Assembly (NCBI GenBank): GCA_009760855.2
Contig: WPIO01000183.1
Span: 374,001 to 438,000 of the forward strand
DNA from: Cristatella mucedo
Taxonomy: Eukaryota; Bryozoa; Phylactolaemata; Cristatellidae
Length of the DNA: 64,000 bases
Reading direction: 5' to 3'
Part shown: piece by piece, positions 1 through 25,339 of the stretch
Numbering within the stretch: position 1 is the first letter of the stretch
Layout of the letters: every line of letters starts with the position of its first letter
The notes under the pieces: model-generated
What the model was told of the DNA's origin: nothing
Databases searched by the model: none
What the model saw: only the letters and a program-made list of their open reading frames with translations
Made by a program: the position numbers and the translations under genes

Positions 1-128
1 TTCAGATAAGTGCACCTCGAGTGCAAGAATGGCATGGGCAACGCGGCTGTATCTTCCCTTGTCTGATCCCACGGTCTGCTACCGGTAACCGAATGTCACT
101 TTGCCTCACCGTTTAGAGCAATAATCAG

Positions 129-13945
<13,817 letters not shown>

Positions 13946-13955
<10 letters not shown>

Positions 13956-14004
13956 CCTTGCTCTCTGAGCTGTGACCTCTCTCTCGCAGAGCTGTGACCT
14001 TGGA
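13946..14004 (+). repeat. Three tandem GAGCTGTGACCT units over the CNK stop codon
   Basis: GAGCTGTGACCT occurs at 13946, 13967 and 13990 with 9-11 bases between units. The first unit contains the TGA stop, so the repeat spans the end of the coding region and the first 50 bases of 3' UTR. Confidence 0.85.
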
Positions 14005-17000
14005 TAAGCGAACATCGTGGTGATCGTTCGCCTAAAAATGGCTGAAATGCCACGTGAGAGCGAGTACATGCATCCTACTTTTGTAGCGCACGGCATTTAC
14101 TGTTGTGAAGACAGCTGTGTCTGGCTGGCACTGCTCGGCTGCCCTGCTTCTGTAACATGGGATTGACAAGCTGACCTTTCGACTTTAGTGCTAACCTTTT
14201 TGTGGGGAAAAATACATTCACTAAGGCAGCACAAGGTTTTTTCATATCTGCTCCATCCGTGTGGCTAGCACGTGATTGGAGCCGTGGGTTTCATTTAACT
14301 AAGCGAGTTCAATGAGATATTGAGAGTCGTAGGAGTTATGAGGAAGCTATGGTGTATGAGCTAATAGTTTCTCTCATGTGAGATTGGGTCGGGGCATCGG
14401 CCTTGACCTGGATCTAGATGGGCTATGTAGGTGGTCACCTGTTTCACATCTTTTGAGTATGTTGCTTATGGTGTTTTGCCAAATCACGTCGAGGTCTTGT
14501 GGTGTTTCTTATTCGACATAAGGAGCCTATGAAATTCATCAGCAGTTGTCTATACCTGACGAGCCCAAGCTTATTTTGAGGAGCCAGCCAAACCGAATGG
14601 CTTTCGATGTGCTATAGTTAAGTGACATCTGAGGGTCGTGTGAGGAAGAGAATACAAGAGTATGAAGAGGAAGAGTGCAAAGCTATGTAAGAGTTGCCGA
14701 CCTCATAACCTGTAAGATGCTGGTGTCTAACGGTTACTTCTCCAAGCTTGCTGACTCACGGCTAAAGTAAGCTATGCTTGTTTTTTGTCGGTTAAGTGGA
14801 GGATTTGGCATAATTAAAGTTATGCACAGTATATGCAAATATTTATTGACAACTCAACAACAAACACATATGCTGTATAGAGGTGTCCATTCATACAGTA
14901 AAGATCGGTATGCATTGGTCCAGATCGTCCACTGGTTCACAGCAAGCCGTTGGGGGGGGGCGAGTTTGCTCGTCGCAGCCTGACAGGGTGGCTATGATTC
15001 GGGTACATCTAACTGTGCATGGCATCATAGAAATCCCTCTTACTACCGAAAGAATTTACAACAGCTGCAGCCATCTTCGATGATTTTTGTGCATGAATTT
15101 GAATGCACATTTGAAAATGCCCATACCCACAGCAGTGCTGCCCGGTTTCTCGTCTTTTTCGTGAAAGCTCGCTGTGCAGTTTTTCCACAACTTACTAGTG
15201 AACAGCCTCAATGCTGCACTGCATTCGAGCCGCCGACCAATCGCAAGTGCAGCCAGTTTCAACATGGATACGTCTGAATCACGCCTCGGAGAGCCAGGCC
15301 TGTGGACCAGGCCTTGTAGATTGAGTTATCGTCGCCAACTGCACAGAACGCTAGCCGACGAGCAACAGCACCAGTTTATTTCACCACTCACAGAGCAGGG
15401 CGAAGCACGACTCACTTCGCCCCTCTGGCCCCCCGGAGTGCCCCCTCCCTCAGATTCCTTCGTCACAACAATCACCAATAGCAAGTCCCTACCGCATACC
15501 ACATCGAGAGTCACAGCCCACTCATACAGCGATCAGGGGCAGTCATCAAATAAAACCACAGGCCTCTCTGCCGGCCGAGCGGAGCTTAAATGTTGCATCC
15601 TGTACCACTCAATGTTGCATCCTGTACCACTCAATGGGGTACTGATTTTCCGGCGGTCGCAGTGCTGCTATGAAAGAGGGGAGCAGTAATGGGCGTTGGA
15701 GTGCGGCATAGCAGAACCAGTGCATGGCTTTAATAAGGAAACCTATACAGGTAGCTGATGTCGCAGCATTGAGTCGATTTCGAGACCATCTTCGCATTCG
15801 TAGCTGTATGCTACCCTCACTAGTCCTATCACCAGTTACATACGTATGCCTAGCTTGCATATGTGTGTCTGTGTATACATACGTATGACGGGACCACTTT
15901 CCATCAGAGCGTTCGAGTGAGCATCAATTTCTATCAGAGCATGCATAGATTGCTGGTGGATGGACTACGAAGCTATACTCTGTATGGACGGTTGGACTGC
16001 TATAGTATTGCGAGTGAAGGGTGTATACTTGCTGCATCTCAACACTGCATCGAAATTAGTACCCGGAAGAAGATGCTTCGAGCGTCGCTACTGCTACGCC
16101 TATAGCTCTGTCCTTGGAAAATTATAGGATGCAATATTGACATATCTGGCTAGCATGCATTCAGGCAGGAAACCTAAGATGAACGGTCGGCACCAATGGC
16201 GACACAAGTATTGCAGTCAAAAGTCCCTCCGGGGTGCTGAGTGACTTTAGGCTTGCGGAGACATTTCTGAGTGATTTGACTTCAAACGTATGGCAGGGAT
16301 CGTATCTTCATGTTGGTACGAAGACTTCGAATTAATTAGGCCCAAAAATTAGCACCAAGTAGTTCACGGGATTGACCTTCTCGTATGGGCGGCTGCCTAC
16401 GCTACGCCTGCAAACGCCATGTTTCTGTAGTATCTTTGAGTGCCATCAACTGCAGTACAACAGCCAAACACTCGGGGCCCGGCCCTTAAACTGCCAACGT
16501 GTTCGAATTGGCCTGACTCCTTATCTAGGAAGACTAAGTGTGTGCTAATCGCGACGTCCCGAATAGCCCTCAGCATTTCCATACAAGGGTAAATTGACGT
16601 TCTAGGCAGTCTTGCTGGTTCAGCTCATGCATCGAAGAGGAGATCGTCAAGGCGAGGAAATCTATCAACTAAATGAAGGAGCTTGGCATGGCATTCAAAT
16701 CTGGCAACAAACATCCTAGACGGTGTCTCTCAAGTGGCTTGCTTATTTGTCGCAAATGAGAGTGTGTGACTCGACCTCAAGCCTGTACCGTGGATCGTAT
16801 CTTCGCATTAGCACACTTTCAACTTAAATCAATCGAGAAATTAGCGCTGTACATGGCTTCACTGAGTTCCGTCTTGCATGAGTGGCTGTCTAAGAAATCG
16901 GCTGCAGAAGCTGGCTGCCATTTTAATTTTTCTGTGAAATTTTGAGCACCGTCGCATGTAGTGCAACCGTTTCTGTAGAGTGCAGAACTTCCAACGACTC

Positions 17001-17660
17001 GGCCTAGCTATCTGCTGCTCATAGGATCGCAGACAAAGGACATAGCCTGGCTTTCGGCATGAGGAAGCTATCATTCAACTTTGAGAAGCACCTAAAGAGG
17101 GTGACATTAAGGTCTGGCTCTCGAAGTGTGAATTGGGAAATGCTCTGAGGAGCTCCTCTACAAACCTCGACTGTTTTAATTGTTATCTCCACCCCTGGAT
17201 TAGTTCTGCATAAGCTTCCGAAAGCGAAAAACTCTGTACCCAAAGCACCCCATCTTCGAAGCCACTTTCGACGACAGCAACGACGACAATTCATCTTCCT
17301 CTTTGGCAGAGTTGGTAGCAGCTGTACAGCTGGCCTGCGGCACAGCTTGGCAGACCTCATGCAATCGGTTTTAAAGGGAGTAACTCTTGAACTTTGTGCT
17401 CAATATTCATTTACGAAGATCTTGAGCCTGATATATCTACCTGTAAACCCTACAAACACAGGAGCAAACCGTAAAGGGCTGCTGGGCTGCTGGTCTTTCA
17501 GGCGGCAGGGCTTAAGATAACTGGCCGAGGTTACGGCAAGAGCTTGAGAATGTTTTTGAAATTTCTTAGAAATGTGCATTTCATAAAGTGTGCTTGAATG
17601 CACAAGGTGATAGCGTATGAGATGATAAGAGCGACATTTCTTGGCTAGATCGATCGAACA
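13956..17660 (+). other. CNK 3' UTR and gene-poor flank
   Basis: ATTAAA at 14813-14818 could end the CNK transcript; a canonical AATAAA close to the stop was not seen. Several 60-170 codon open frames on both strands (for example 15174-15689 + and 17019-17360 -) have no recognisable domain and no consistent splice signals. Confidence 0.4.
15589..15632. repeat. Two tandem copies of a 22-bp unit
   Basis: The 22-bp unit beginning AATGTTGCATCCTGTACC is present exactly twice, followed by AATG. A simple local duplication. Confidence 0.95.
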
Positions 17661-17666
17661 CTCGTA

Positions 17667-17856
<190 letters not shown>

Positions 17857-17892
17857 ATATATATGCTTATTATGTATATATTGCGTTATACC

Positions 17893-17956
17893 GGCGCTCA
17901 GGAGGGCGAAAAGTATCCGTATATATATACTGATAATTTTCGCCCTCCTGAGCGCC
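17893..17956. repeat. Perfect 20-bp-arm hairpin
   Basis: GGCGCTCAGGAGGGCGAAAA at 17893-17912 pairs exactly with 17937-17956 across a 24-base AT-rich spacer. It lies 36 bases beyond the previous inverted repeat. Confidence 0.95.
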
Positions 17957-18008
17957 AATATAAAGCAAACAAGAATGGTGTGACCGAACGTTAACATCGT
18001 TCAGGGGA

Positions 18009-18393
18009 ATGTTACCAGCCAGCATCCGTACGTGATAAACCCAAGGGGCTCACTTACACGCTATCTACCTACTCATTTACTGGGCGGGGCTATAAACTTA
18101 TAAAAGACTCGCTGTAGATTACATAACTATCACCGTGATTTACGTCGGCTTTGGACGTGCGGTGGGGGAGCCAGCATTCTTCTGCCGTCTACCGACCGGG
18201 TCTCTGCCGCTGAGAAACTTGAGCGCGTGCTTTCAGCGGCATGAACTTGGCGCGCGAGTTTCGATGCAGACGCGCGTGAGAGATAAAATTGAGAAGTGAA
18301 TGCAGGAGAGAGCGGCCGGACGCTGTCTTGCTGCGCGCCGTCTCGAGGATCGAGCTTTTTGCATCACTTGGAAATAAAGTTCTCTTAACTACT
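18009..18393 (+). mobile_element. Probable solo LTR
   Basis: Starts TGTTACCAGCC and ends AACTACTACA (TG...CA). Inside are a GC box GGGCGGGGC (18082-18090), TATAAA (18091-18096) and TATAAAAG (18099-18106), and near the 3' end AATAAAG (about 18371-18377) shortly before the terminus. Promoter-then-poly(A) order within ~385 bases is the layout of a retrotransposon LTR. No flanking target-site duplication and no second LTR were found. A compact cellular promoter is the alternative. Confidence 0.5.
18082..18106 (+). promoter_or_regulatory. GC box plus tandem TATA boxes
   Basis: GGGCGGGGC is followed directly by TATAAA and, eight bases on, TATAAAAG. This is the clearest core-promoter-like arrangement in the window. 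It is best explained as the promoter of the surrounding LTR. Confidence 0.5.
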
Positions 18394-18533
18394 ACATTCG
18401 CTTGAGCTCTTAAACGATATCTCGCGAAGTGCCTTTCTTAGATTTCTTAGATTTCGTCCTTGCTCTATCAGCTGCCTCTTCTGGAGACTGACCGCATCGA
18501 TTCGCCTTAAGAAGTTATGGAGGCTCGACTGAT

Positions 18534-18653
18534 TTTTATCCGTAAGCCTTTTATCCGTAAGCCTTGTATCTGTAAGCCTTTTATCCGTAAGCCTTGTATC
18601 TGTAAGCCTTTTATCCGTAAGCCTTGTATCCGTAAGCCTTGTATCTACCAGCC
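18534..18653. repeat. 15-bp minisatellite, 8 units
   Basis: The unit is TTTTATCCGTAAGCC with variants TTGTATCTGTAAGCC and TTGTATCCGTAAGCC, eight units in register. Because 15 is a multiple of three the array is open on both strands (RKPFI/RKPCI on +, TDTRL/TDKRL on -), but no start, splice or domain evidence supports a protein. Confidence 0.95.
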
Positions 18654-18958
18654 TCTCGCCTATGCAGAAATAGTTGCTTCCTTTGAAGGCAGGCTCCAAT
18701 CCCAATCAACGAAGAAGCCCAGATAGACCTGTTTTTCAGCCTCTCAAAAAAAGCGCACCTTATCTTTGCAAAGCTTGAATATTTGCGCTTTGAGGACCAT
18801 CGGAAATCTTAATAGTTCAATATGCAGAGGCTGTGGGACAGAGCAGCAAAAAACCACTCCCCCCTCCCCGAGTAAAAAATGATCCTAGAACGTCTGCGCA
18901 CCGAGTTCGGTGCTTTAACTGATCATCCAGACCACTATCGCTCTATCGATACTGCGGT

Positions 18959-19206
<248 letters not shown>

Positions 19207-20260
19207 CGATTCTACCTAGATCGCTGGGCACGCCGGCCCTCGGCCAGTGCAGCCAGACCGGTAGTGTCCTGCACTAACCCAGGGTTGCACAGCTATGGAC
19301 GAGCCGGTGCTCAGCTGTGGTCTGGCGGCCGCGGTTTAAACACAGGCCGGCTCGGTTGGCTCCCGCTCTGACGCTATAGGATCAGCAGGGGCCGGGAGGC
19401 AGTGAAGGAAGGGGAAACGCCGGGAGAGTGGAGAGTGGAGAGCGGCTGCGTTGGGTAGCGCTGTAGGCGCCTGCGGAAATACGCGTCATCGCAAGCCAGC
19501 TCCGGCGTTTTGCCTGCCTCTGCATACATGCTGCTGGGAGAGCATTAATCTACAGATACAATTGTCTCACCGAGGACAACGCAGTGCAGCAGTGTAGTAA
19601 AATGCCCACATTGGGATTATATTCTCACTGTATTGTAGCTAAACATTATCGCTAATATTATTCTAATTGGGGCTCTAAAGCCCAGGTTTTAAACGTCTAC
19701 TCAGGTGCTCAAATCCGAATCACGTATTGATACTTAAATGAGTGTATATGCACCATTGTAAGCTCGGTCTGATAATATAATGCATGGCAATTTGCAGTAA
19801 TAATAATAATAACAATGCAGTGAGTTGAGTAAATATTTTATGCGGCGCCGACAGTCCTCTCTAATACCCGGGAGTGTTTTTCGCACGATACCTAACTCAT
19901 AAACCCGTGCAAAGACATGAGTGGACATTCAGTAATGCTACCTGATTAAACTTCTAGCGGCCGTGGCGCTCAAGCGGCCTGAAACTGAATCACCAGAGAG
20001 CACAGCACTTTCGCGGACATGCCATTACACGAGCCTCGTGTGACGGAGTCACAGCAGAAAGAGGTTAGCAGTCGCACATTAATTCGGGCTTAATTTAATT
20101 GTTCTATGGGGCAAAAGACTGTAGAGATTCGAACAAACTCTGCTTTCTGCTTGTTAGTTTCCTTTTACCAGGAGCCAGTGTGTGATCATCTCTGAGGAGT
20201 TGCGTCTAGGCACGAATCAAAATTACGGAAGTAAAAGACTGCTATCGTCACCCCTGTGTC
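19207..20260 (+). other. No recognised feature
   Basis: GC-rich to about 19560, then AT-rich, with a short (AAT)n run near 19798-19812. No coding or mobile sequence is supported. Confidence 0.45.
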
Positions 20261-20263
20261 TAG

Positions 20264-20269
20264 TTTATT
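20264..20269 (-). terminator. Candidate poly(A) signal of the astacin gene
   Basis: AATAAA on the minus strand, 32 bases downstream of the stop codon at 20302-20304. A second AATAAA overlaps the stop itself (20301-20306, minus strand). Confidence 0.5.
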
Positions 20270-20301
20270 CTATGAAAAAGTGCGTCGTAATGAGTGGCCG
20301 T

Positions 20302-20561
20302 TTATTCCGACGCCTCATTCCAGACGTTGCATGCGTAGGCTTTTCGCACCCGGGCTATATCTAGCATGCTGAGAGTCTCTCTTTGGCCCATTGCCAACTT
20401 TTGTTCCGAGCCACCATCCTCAGTTAGCGTTGCTCTTATTGTAGCATTCCCATTCTTCGAAAAAGCCATCGAACTGTAGTGCATAAGGCTTCCATAGTCG
20501 TAAGGCAGAGCCATTGTGTCAGCCAGGCTGCTGTCGTACTTCTCGAAGTTGACTTCTTGAT
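20302..20561 (-). CDS. Astacin terminal exon with Met-turn
   Basis: The minus-strand acceptor GTGCATTGCAG ends at 20562. Two bases complete the codon begun in the previous exon (Asp), giving DQEVNFEKYDSSLADT and the Met-turn SLMHY. The stop TAA is at 20304-20302. Confidence 0.93.
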
Positions 20562-20895
20562 CTGCAATGCACTATCCGGTGAGAACGCTGTAGCGATTTA
20601 GTGAAAATTGGCGATGCCGCCAGAGTGTATGATGAAGTGACCGATGCTCTGCAATCATAGCCCAGCGAAGGCCGAGCGAAGGCCTGAGAACGGATTCATG
20701 GATTGCATTCACTTACCTTCTTTGATGTTTTCCCATATGACGGTCACGTGTTCATCTCGGTCGAAGCGACTCTGCTCGTGGAGGAAGCCGAGCACGTGCA
20801 TCATTTCGTGAATAATTTTGCCACTCTTCCGGAGGCATTTCGGTCCCAGGGACGTCACCTGCCGGCCACCACTCATTCCCAATCTTGAATAGCAT
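20302..20895 (-). CDS. Astacin-family (M12A) zinc metalloprotease, last two exons
   Basis: Two minus-strand exons, 20717-20895 then 20302-20561, encode the C-terminal two thirds of an astacin catalytic domain. The first holds SGGRQVTSLGPKC and the zinc site IIHEMMHVLGFLHEQSR, followed by FDRDEHVTV: HExxHxxGxxHE with the R-x-D-R-D that follows in astacins. The second holds NFEKYDSS, the Met-turn with its zinc-facing Tyr (YDYGSLMHYSSMAFSKNG), then LSMLDIARVRKAYAC and a stop eight residues later. The three zinc His, the catalytic Glu and the Met-turn Tyr are all present, so the fold looks functional. Exons for the signal peptide, propeptide and N-terminal catalytic half are expected upstream (>20895) but were not found. 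No CUB, EGF or ShK domain follows. Such enzymes are normally secreted; the substrate is unknown. Confidence 0.93.
20717..20895 (-). CDS. Astacin exon with zinc-binding motif
   Basis: The minus-strand acceptor TTTATCCAG (complement of 20896-20904) precedes 20895, and the donor GTAAGT lies at 20716-20711. The 179-nt exon enters with one base and leaves one. It encodes CYSRLGMSGGRQV through the zinc site to VIWENIKEG. Confidence 0.93.
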
Positions 20896-20904
20896 CTGGA
20901 TAAA

Positions 20905-22030
20905 TGCATTGCAAAATTCTCCTTTGCATCGTTGTTCAATTGAGAAAGGTAAAAAAAACTACCTATATTGGGTGCTTACACTTAAACTAAATCTTATTCT
21001 AAATCTTAATCAGCTTATTCGTTAGTGTCTTGCAGTGTAATTAGCCAAGAAAAGCACTTGCACGTGCTTACAACTTATTAGCATGATAATCACAAGCACT
21101 CGTACTTGCAAAATACTTGCCCGAGCCTGTAGTTTTTTTTATTTGTTAAGGTATAAAAAGTTGCATACGGAAAACACGAATTTATTTCCCTATACTAACA
21201 TTAGACTAATAATTTAGAAAAACTAATAGAGCAATAAATGAAAAACGTGGTTGATATAAAAATGTCTATACATTTTCTAACCTTGTGAGTGCAAAACAAG
21301 TTCAGCGTCGAATGGTGAAGTAATACAAAGTAATCCATCAATACATAGCTACAAATGTGTCGTGCCTTCTAATTTTAGGCATCAATTGCTCAGATCGTGC
21401 TCACGGCCTTTCCCGCTTCGATCGTCACTATTGGTGTCCTTAGTAAACTGGCATGGATCGTCTAACCATCGCAATTTGTCTGGAGACAAGTTTCTGCTAG
21501 ATTTCGAGGTAGGTGCAAGGATATTGTGGTATGTGTTTCCTACTGTAACTACATTACTATATTATTTATAATTGTATTAACTACATTATATACTGGATTA
21601 TTGTAGCTAAATTGTATTATATATCTGTATTATATCATATTACCTACATTACTAACTATATATATATAGTTAGTAATGTAGTTATTAGTATAGTATATAA
21701 TGTAGTTATATATATATATATATTACTTATATTATATTACTATATTACGCAGTAAAGACTTGGCGAGTTTTGAACTAGAAAGCTATCAAAGCCTAAGAGT
21801 CTTTGTGTGAGCAAGAGGCTCCCAAACAATTCTGCCTTACACAGCAACGAAAAGTGAGACGTCTCGCCTCTTCTGATAAGTTGGATTAGGCTGTACTAAG
21901 AAGCCGTAAGCTTTCGGAGTACTATTGCTGATGGAGTGCCAGATTCCCTGCAAGAGCGCCGAAGATAGCTCATCGCTCTTCGCGGCTGGTGGATGGTTTT
22001 TGGGAAAGCTTAGCTACTGCTTGCCATTCA
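20905..22030 (-). other. AT-rich flank, astacin upstream exons not located
   Basis: This should contain intron or upstream exons of the astacin. A minus-strand open stretch at about 21391-21510 (including LSPDKLRWLDDPCQFTKD, with a possible GTGAGC donor) is protein-like but shows no astacin signature. The rest is AT-rich with a palindrome. Confidence 0.3.
21644..21681. repeat. AT-rich palindrome
   Basis: CTACATTACTAACTATA (21644-21660) is the exact reverse complement of 21665-21681, with a four-base loop. It is surrounded by TATATTA-type low complexity (21540-21750). Confidence 0.9.
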
Positions 22031-22031
22031 G

Positions 22032-22261
22032 ATCAAAGTAAGAAAGCTGCTTCATTTCCACTCACAATGAGTACCGCCGGAGCAGATTCTTTAGATAATT
22101 GGGTGGGAGAGGGATTTTTTGCATCAAAAGAAGAATCAAGCCGCTATATTAAGCTCCAGCTGCAGACACTTCGAAACAGGTTTCGGGGTCCTGCTGATGC
22201 AAACCTAGGTACTGTGACCGATGATCTCCTCCTCAAGAAGCCCCTCGCTAGCGAAATCTAG
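22032..22261 (+). CDS. Unidentified open frame, possible first coding exon
   Basis: The frame open from 21989 contains, after an AG at 22031, MSTAGADSLDNWVGEG and KLQLQTLRNRF, with normal amino-acid composition and no repeats. It ends at TAG 22259-22261, or could splice at GTACTG (22209). The sequence is not recognised and no neighbouring exon was found on this strand. It may be a first exon, a pseudogene piece or chance. Confidence 0.25.
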
Positions 22262-22639
22262 TATGAGGAAAAGTGGTGCCTGTTATGCTATGGTGCTATT
22301 GATAAAATGTCAGAATATTGTCAAAAAATTGTCTTCTTGTAACGTCCGCAGATGGAAGAGTTGCAAGCGTTATAGTTATGGTGTTCGACTAACTGGCGAT
22401 TGACTCGCTAACCAGCGAGTTTGTCTCAAACTGAGACATTCATTCCTCTCCGAATCTGTCACTAGGCTGACTAATACCCGCCTGCCATTCTTGTTGTATG
22501 ATGGTATATGCAATGTTGGCTGTCCTAATAACTGATCTAATCACCCGTTATTGTTCATCAACATATTAGCAAGTTTCCATTCTCTATCAAACTTAAAGTT
22601 TCAGGAGATTTTTTAATCTCCATCAATTAAATATAAAAA

Positions 22640-23165
22640 TAATAATTATTCTAACAAAAATACATTTGTATAGCTCAGAGAATTTTACCTATTTCTAAGC
22701 ACTTTACAGATTTTGTTAAGAAAGCATGACCGAATGATTAGTGGTAAAATTCGCAATGTCATCTAGCATGCAAATGTTAGGTGTGAAACGCACAGCAAGA
22801 TGACGTCAGCGTTTAGATACGGCTATAAACAGCAGGCAGAGCGTCAGCATGCATAAGCACACAACCAACGAATCACAAGGACCCACTAAATTATGGAATA
22901 AACAGGAGTTTTAAGCTTTTTTAAATTTCGTCATTTTAGGGGATGTCGTGCCGTAAATCAGCGGTGAGTTTCAGGCTTTGCGAGTATTTGAAGCACGGTC
23001 TTGAAATGGTTTGAGGTTCCTGCGAGCTATAGCTAAGTAAATTAAGTAAGACCCGCTGGCGGTATGATGCTTGGCCTGGTGGGGGAGTAGTTCTGATGTG
23101 TAGACTCGAGTCGGATAATGAAGAGACCTAGAAGTAAGCGACAGAACCATGAATTCGCTATAGTA
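22640..23165 (-). mobile_element. LINE 3'-end relic
   Basis: On the minus strand, the end of ORF2 (SEFMVLSLTSRSLHYP and LPHQAKHHT frames near 22971-23168), then TTTAGTGGGTCCTTGTGATT, the 3' UTR and a diverged tail in the AT-rich stretch near 22640-22710. Several frameshifts. Confidence 0.8.
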
Positions 23166-23169
23166 CAAA

Positions 23170-25335
23170 TCAAGTTGCGGCTGAAAAAGTTTTTAGATTA
23201 CGATTGTGGTCATAATATTCTAAAGACTTTCAAGAGATAACTAGTCTGGGCAGGAGGCATCAGGCACGAAGAGGGCGCCGCTGGATACTGTGCGACGGTA
23301 CGCTTAGTCTACCCGGAGGCAGGGGCAGCGTATTGTGGTGACGGAAAATGGGTGAATGAAGCTCTTCTATTATTTCCTAAAGTTTTTCTCAACGGCGAAG
23401 CACTAGCGATATATTAAAACATTTACGTCACCCAGTGACTTCCTCTCTGCCAACATATACGCTGGGCAGTCTAAAAATGATAGAATAATAACATGTAGAT
23501 TGCAAAGATTACAATCAGCGAAAAAAGAGGCCAAGTGCAAAGAGCGTCAAGATATCAGCTGTTCCAGGTGACGAGTTATCTAAACGTTGGGTTTTAAAGT
23601 GCTACGAATTCAATTAGGAACAGACAGCCCCCTTTAAAAACTCAGAACTTTAATCTTTGAAATTTTGGGAGAATTACTGTCTATCATCCGTAGTGGTAGC
23701 TGTTGAGACGTCAATGGTATCCACGCTGCCATATTGGAAATATTTTGGGCCAGCCTCTTTAAAGAGTTAACGACTAGATTAGCTAAGCTACTCATTGGAC
23801 GGATGCGATTTTTTTGAAACTCACGTGTCCTGGTCTGGAGTTATGTGGACGTAGTTTTCTTGGTATGTTCGCGTGACAAAGTGAATGCATTTTTGCTGTC
23901 CCACCTGAACCATATCCTCAAATTCCCGAAGCGCTGTCTCAATGGCTTGTCTGCTTTCTGAGTCTAAAATTAAAATGCGAGCATTTAACGGCTTGAAGCC
24001 ATTAATGTTTCCTTGTGAAATTTGTATATGTTATACTGAGCAGACTGTTTCTGTTTTCTTGATAATAAAATTGCACGGGGAAAAATTTCTTGCCCAGTAG
24101 TTGCCCAGATAGGAGCGTTAGTGCGCATATTCGAACAAAGAGCTGTAGCCAGTTGAAGTTAGTGAACAAAAGCAGTCTTATTCAAATTAGTCTGTCTGAA
24201 CCAGTCGTTCATGCTGTTGCTGAATCAGAATAATGCCCTTCGCTTTTCCTCAGCTCAACGGAACAATTGGTCAGGAATATATTACTCATAGTATTACCTC
24301 AACTCACTATGCTTTACTATTTGATCGGTTTGCAATGCAACAAGCAACTGCTGAATGACTGGGACCTCGGTCGCTCGACGATAAATCGATCTCCATAGAC
24401 CGCGCCATTTATCGCGCCATCTTCCTGATGTGTGCAGTGAGTCTTCTCCTAGCTTCGTTGTGTTAATATTGAAGGAGAAATCTCGTGACAAGAGAGGCTT
24501 CGAGGACTAGCAGTAATACCTAAGTGACCTCTAAATCCCACGGCCATCATTATGGCAGTTTCTACTGAGCGGGTGGACTCTTGCAAAAGCGCTAGTTGTT
24601 GCAGCTGGTGATTTACACCAGAGTCATGCTGCGTGGCTCATCCATGCTGTTTCAAAAGAACCAGGTGCCGGACTTTTTCCATTAGCCGGATCGCCTCAGC
24701 TGTAAAACTCTAATGTGACTCAAAAAATCATGACTCATAAGAATCATTGATAAAAACACATGCTAACCAGTAACATGCGAATATAATATTTAAAATAAAA
24801 TATAAATTACTGATGTAGGTCACACAAACCTTGCGGCTTTTAAAGCCTCGCACCGCCCGGCAGAGTTAAGAACTAGATATTGATTCATCCTTCAAAGTAG
24901 CTATCTTTGCTTACTATTTACTTACGCATTAACGCTTAAACGTTTTAGATTCAACTCATCCATTAATGAGTTGAGTGCGAGCAGAAGATCCACGCCATGA
25001 CCTTGAATTTTTTTATTTAGTGCATCACCTAGGTCTTAGTAGTGAGAGCGTTTGCGGGTCTGAGCTAGGTTTATCATTCCTGGCCTTGAAGTCACAGTCG
25101 TGTTAAATTAAAAGTCCCAAGTTTTGGCATTATTATTAGGCTAATGTGGTACAGCACCAAAATCGCGACTAACGTGTTCAAATATCATTAACAATATATA
25201 TTGCAGTTATATATATTTGCTTAAATATTTTCTTAATTCAAATCTTTGAGATTCCCTACGATAAATTTAGATATTTGCTCTTCATTTAGCATATCTCCAG
25301 CCTCTATCGACTCAATTTTAAGACTGCCATGTCGA
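23170..25335. other. No recognised gene
   Basis: Mixed unique-looking sequence with a few AT-rich stretches (24770-24810, 25180-25230). No open frame with domain similarity, no splice-bounded exon and no repeat family member was identified. Confidence 0.4.
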
Positions 25336-25339
25336 CCGG

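Noticed and set aside
15174-15689. 171-codon plus-strand ORF
   Set aside because: Contains a 22-bp duplication and proline/serine-rich low-complexity sequence, no domain, no splice context.
17019-17360. 113-codon minus-strand ORF
   Set aside because: No domain or splice evidence and no start context; length is within chance for this region.
18385-18726. ORFs reading TDTRLTDKRL or RKPFIRKPC
   Set aside because: Products of the 15-bp minisatellite at 18534-18653.
24294-24491. Minus-strand ORF upstream of the astacin as a missing astacin exon
   Set aside because: Shows none of the N-terminal astacin features and lacks suitable splice sites.
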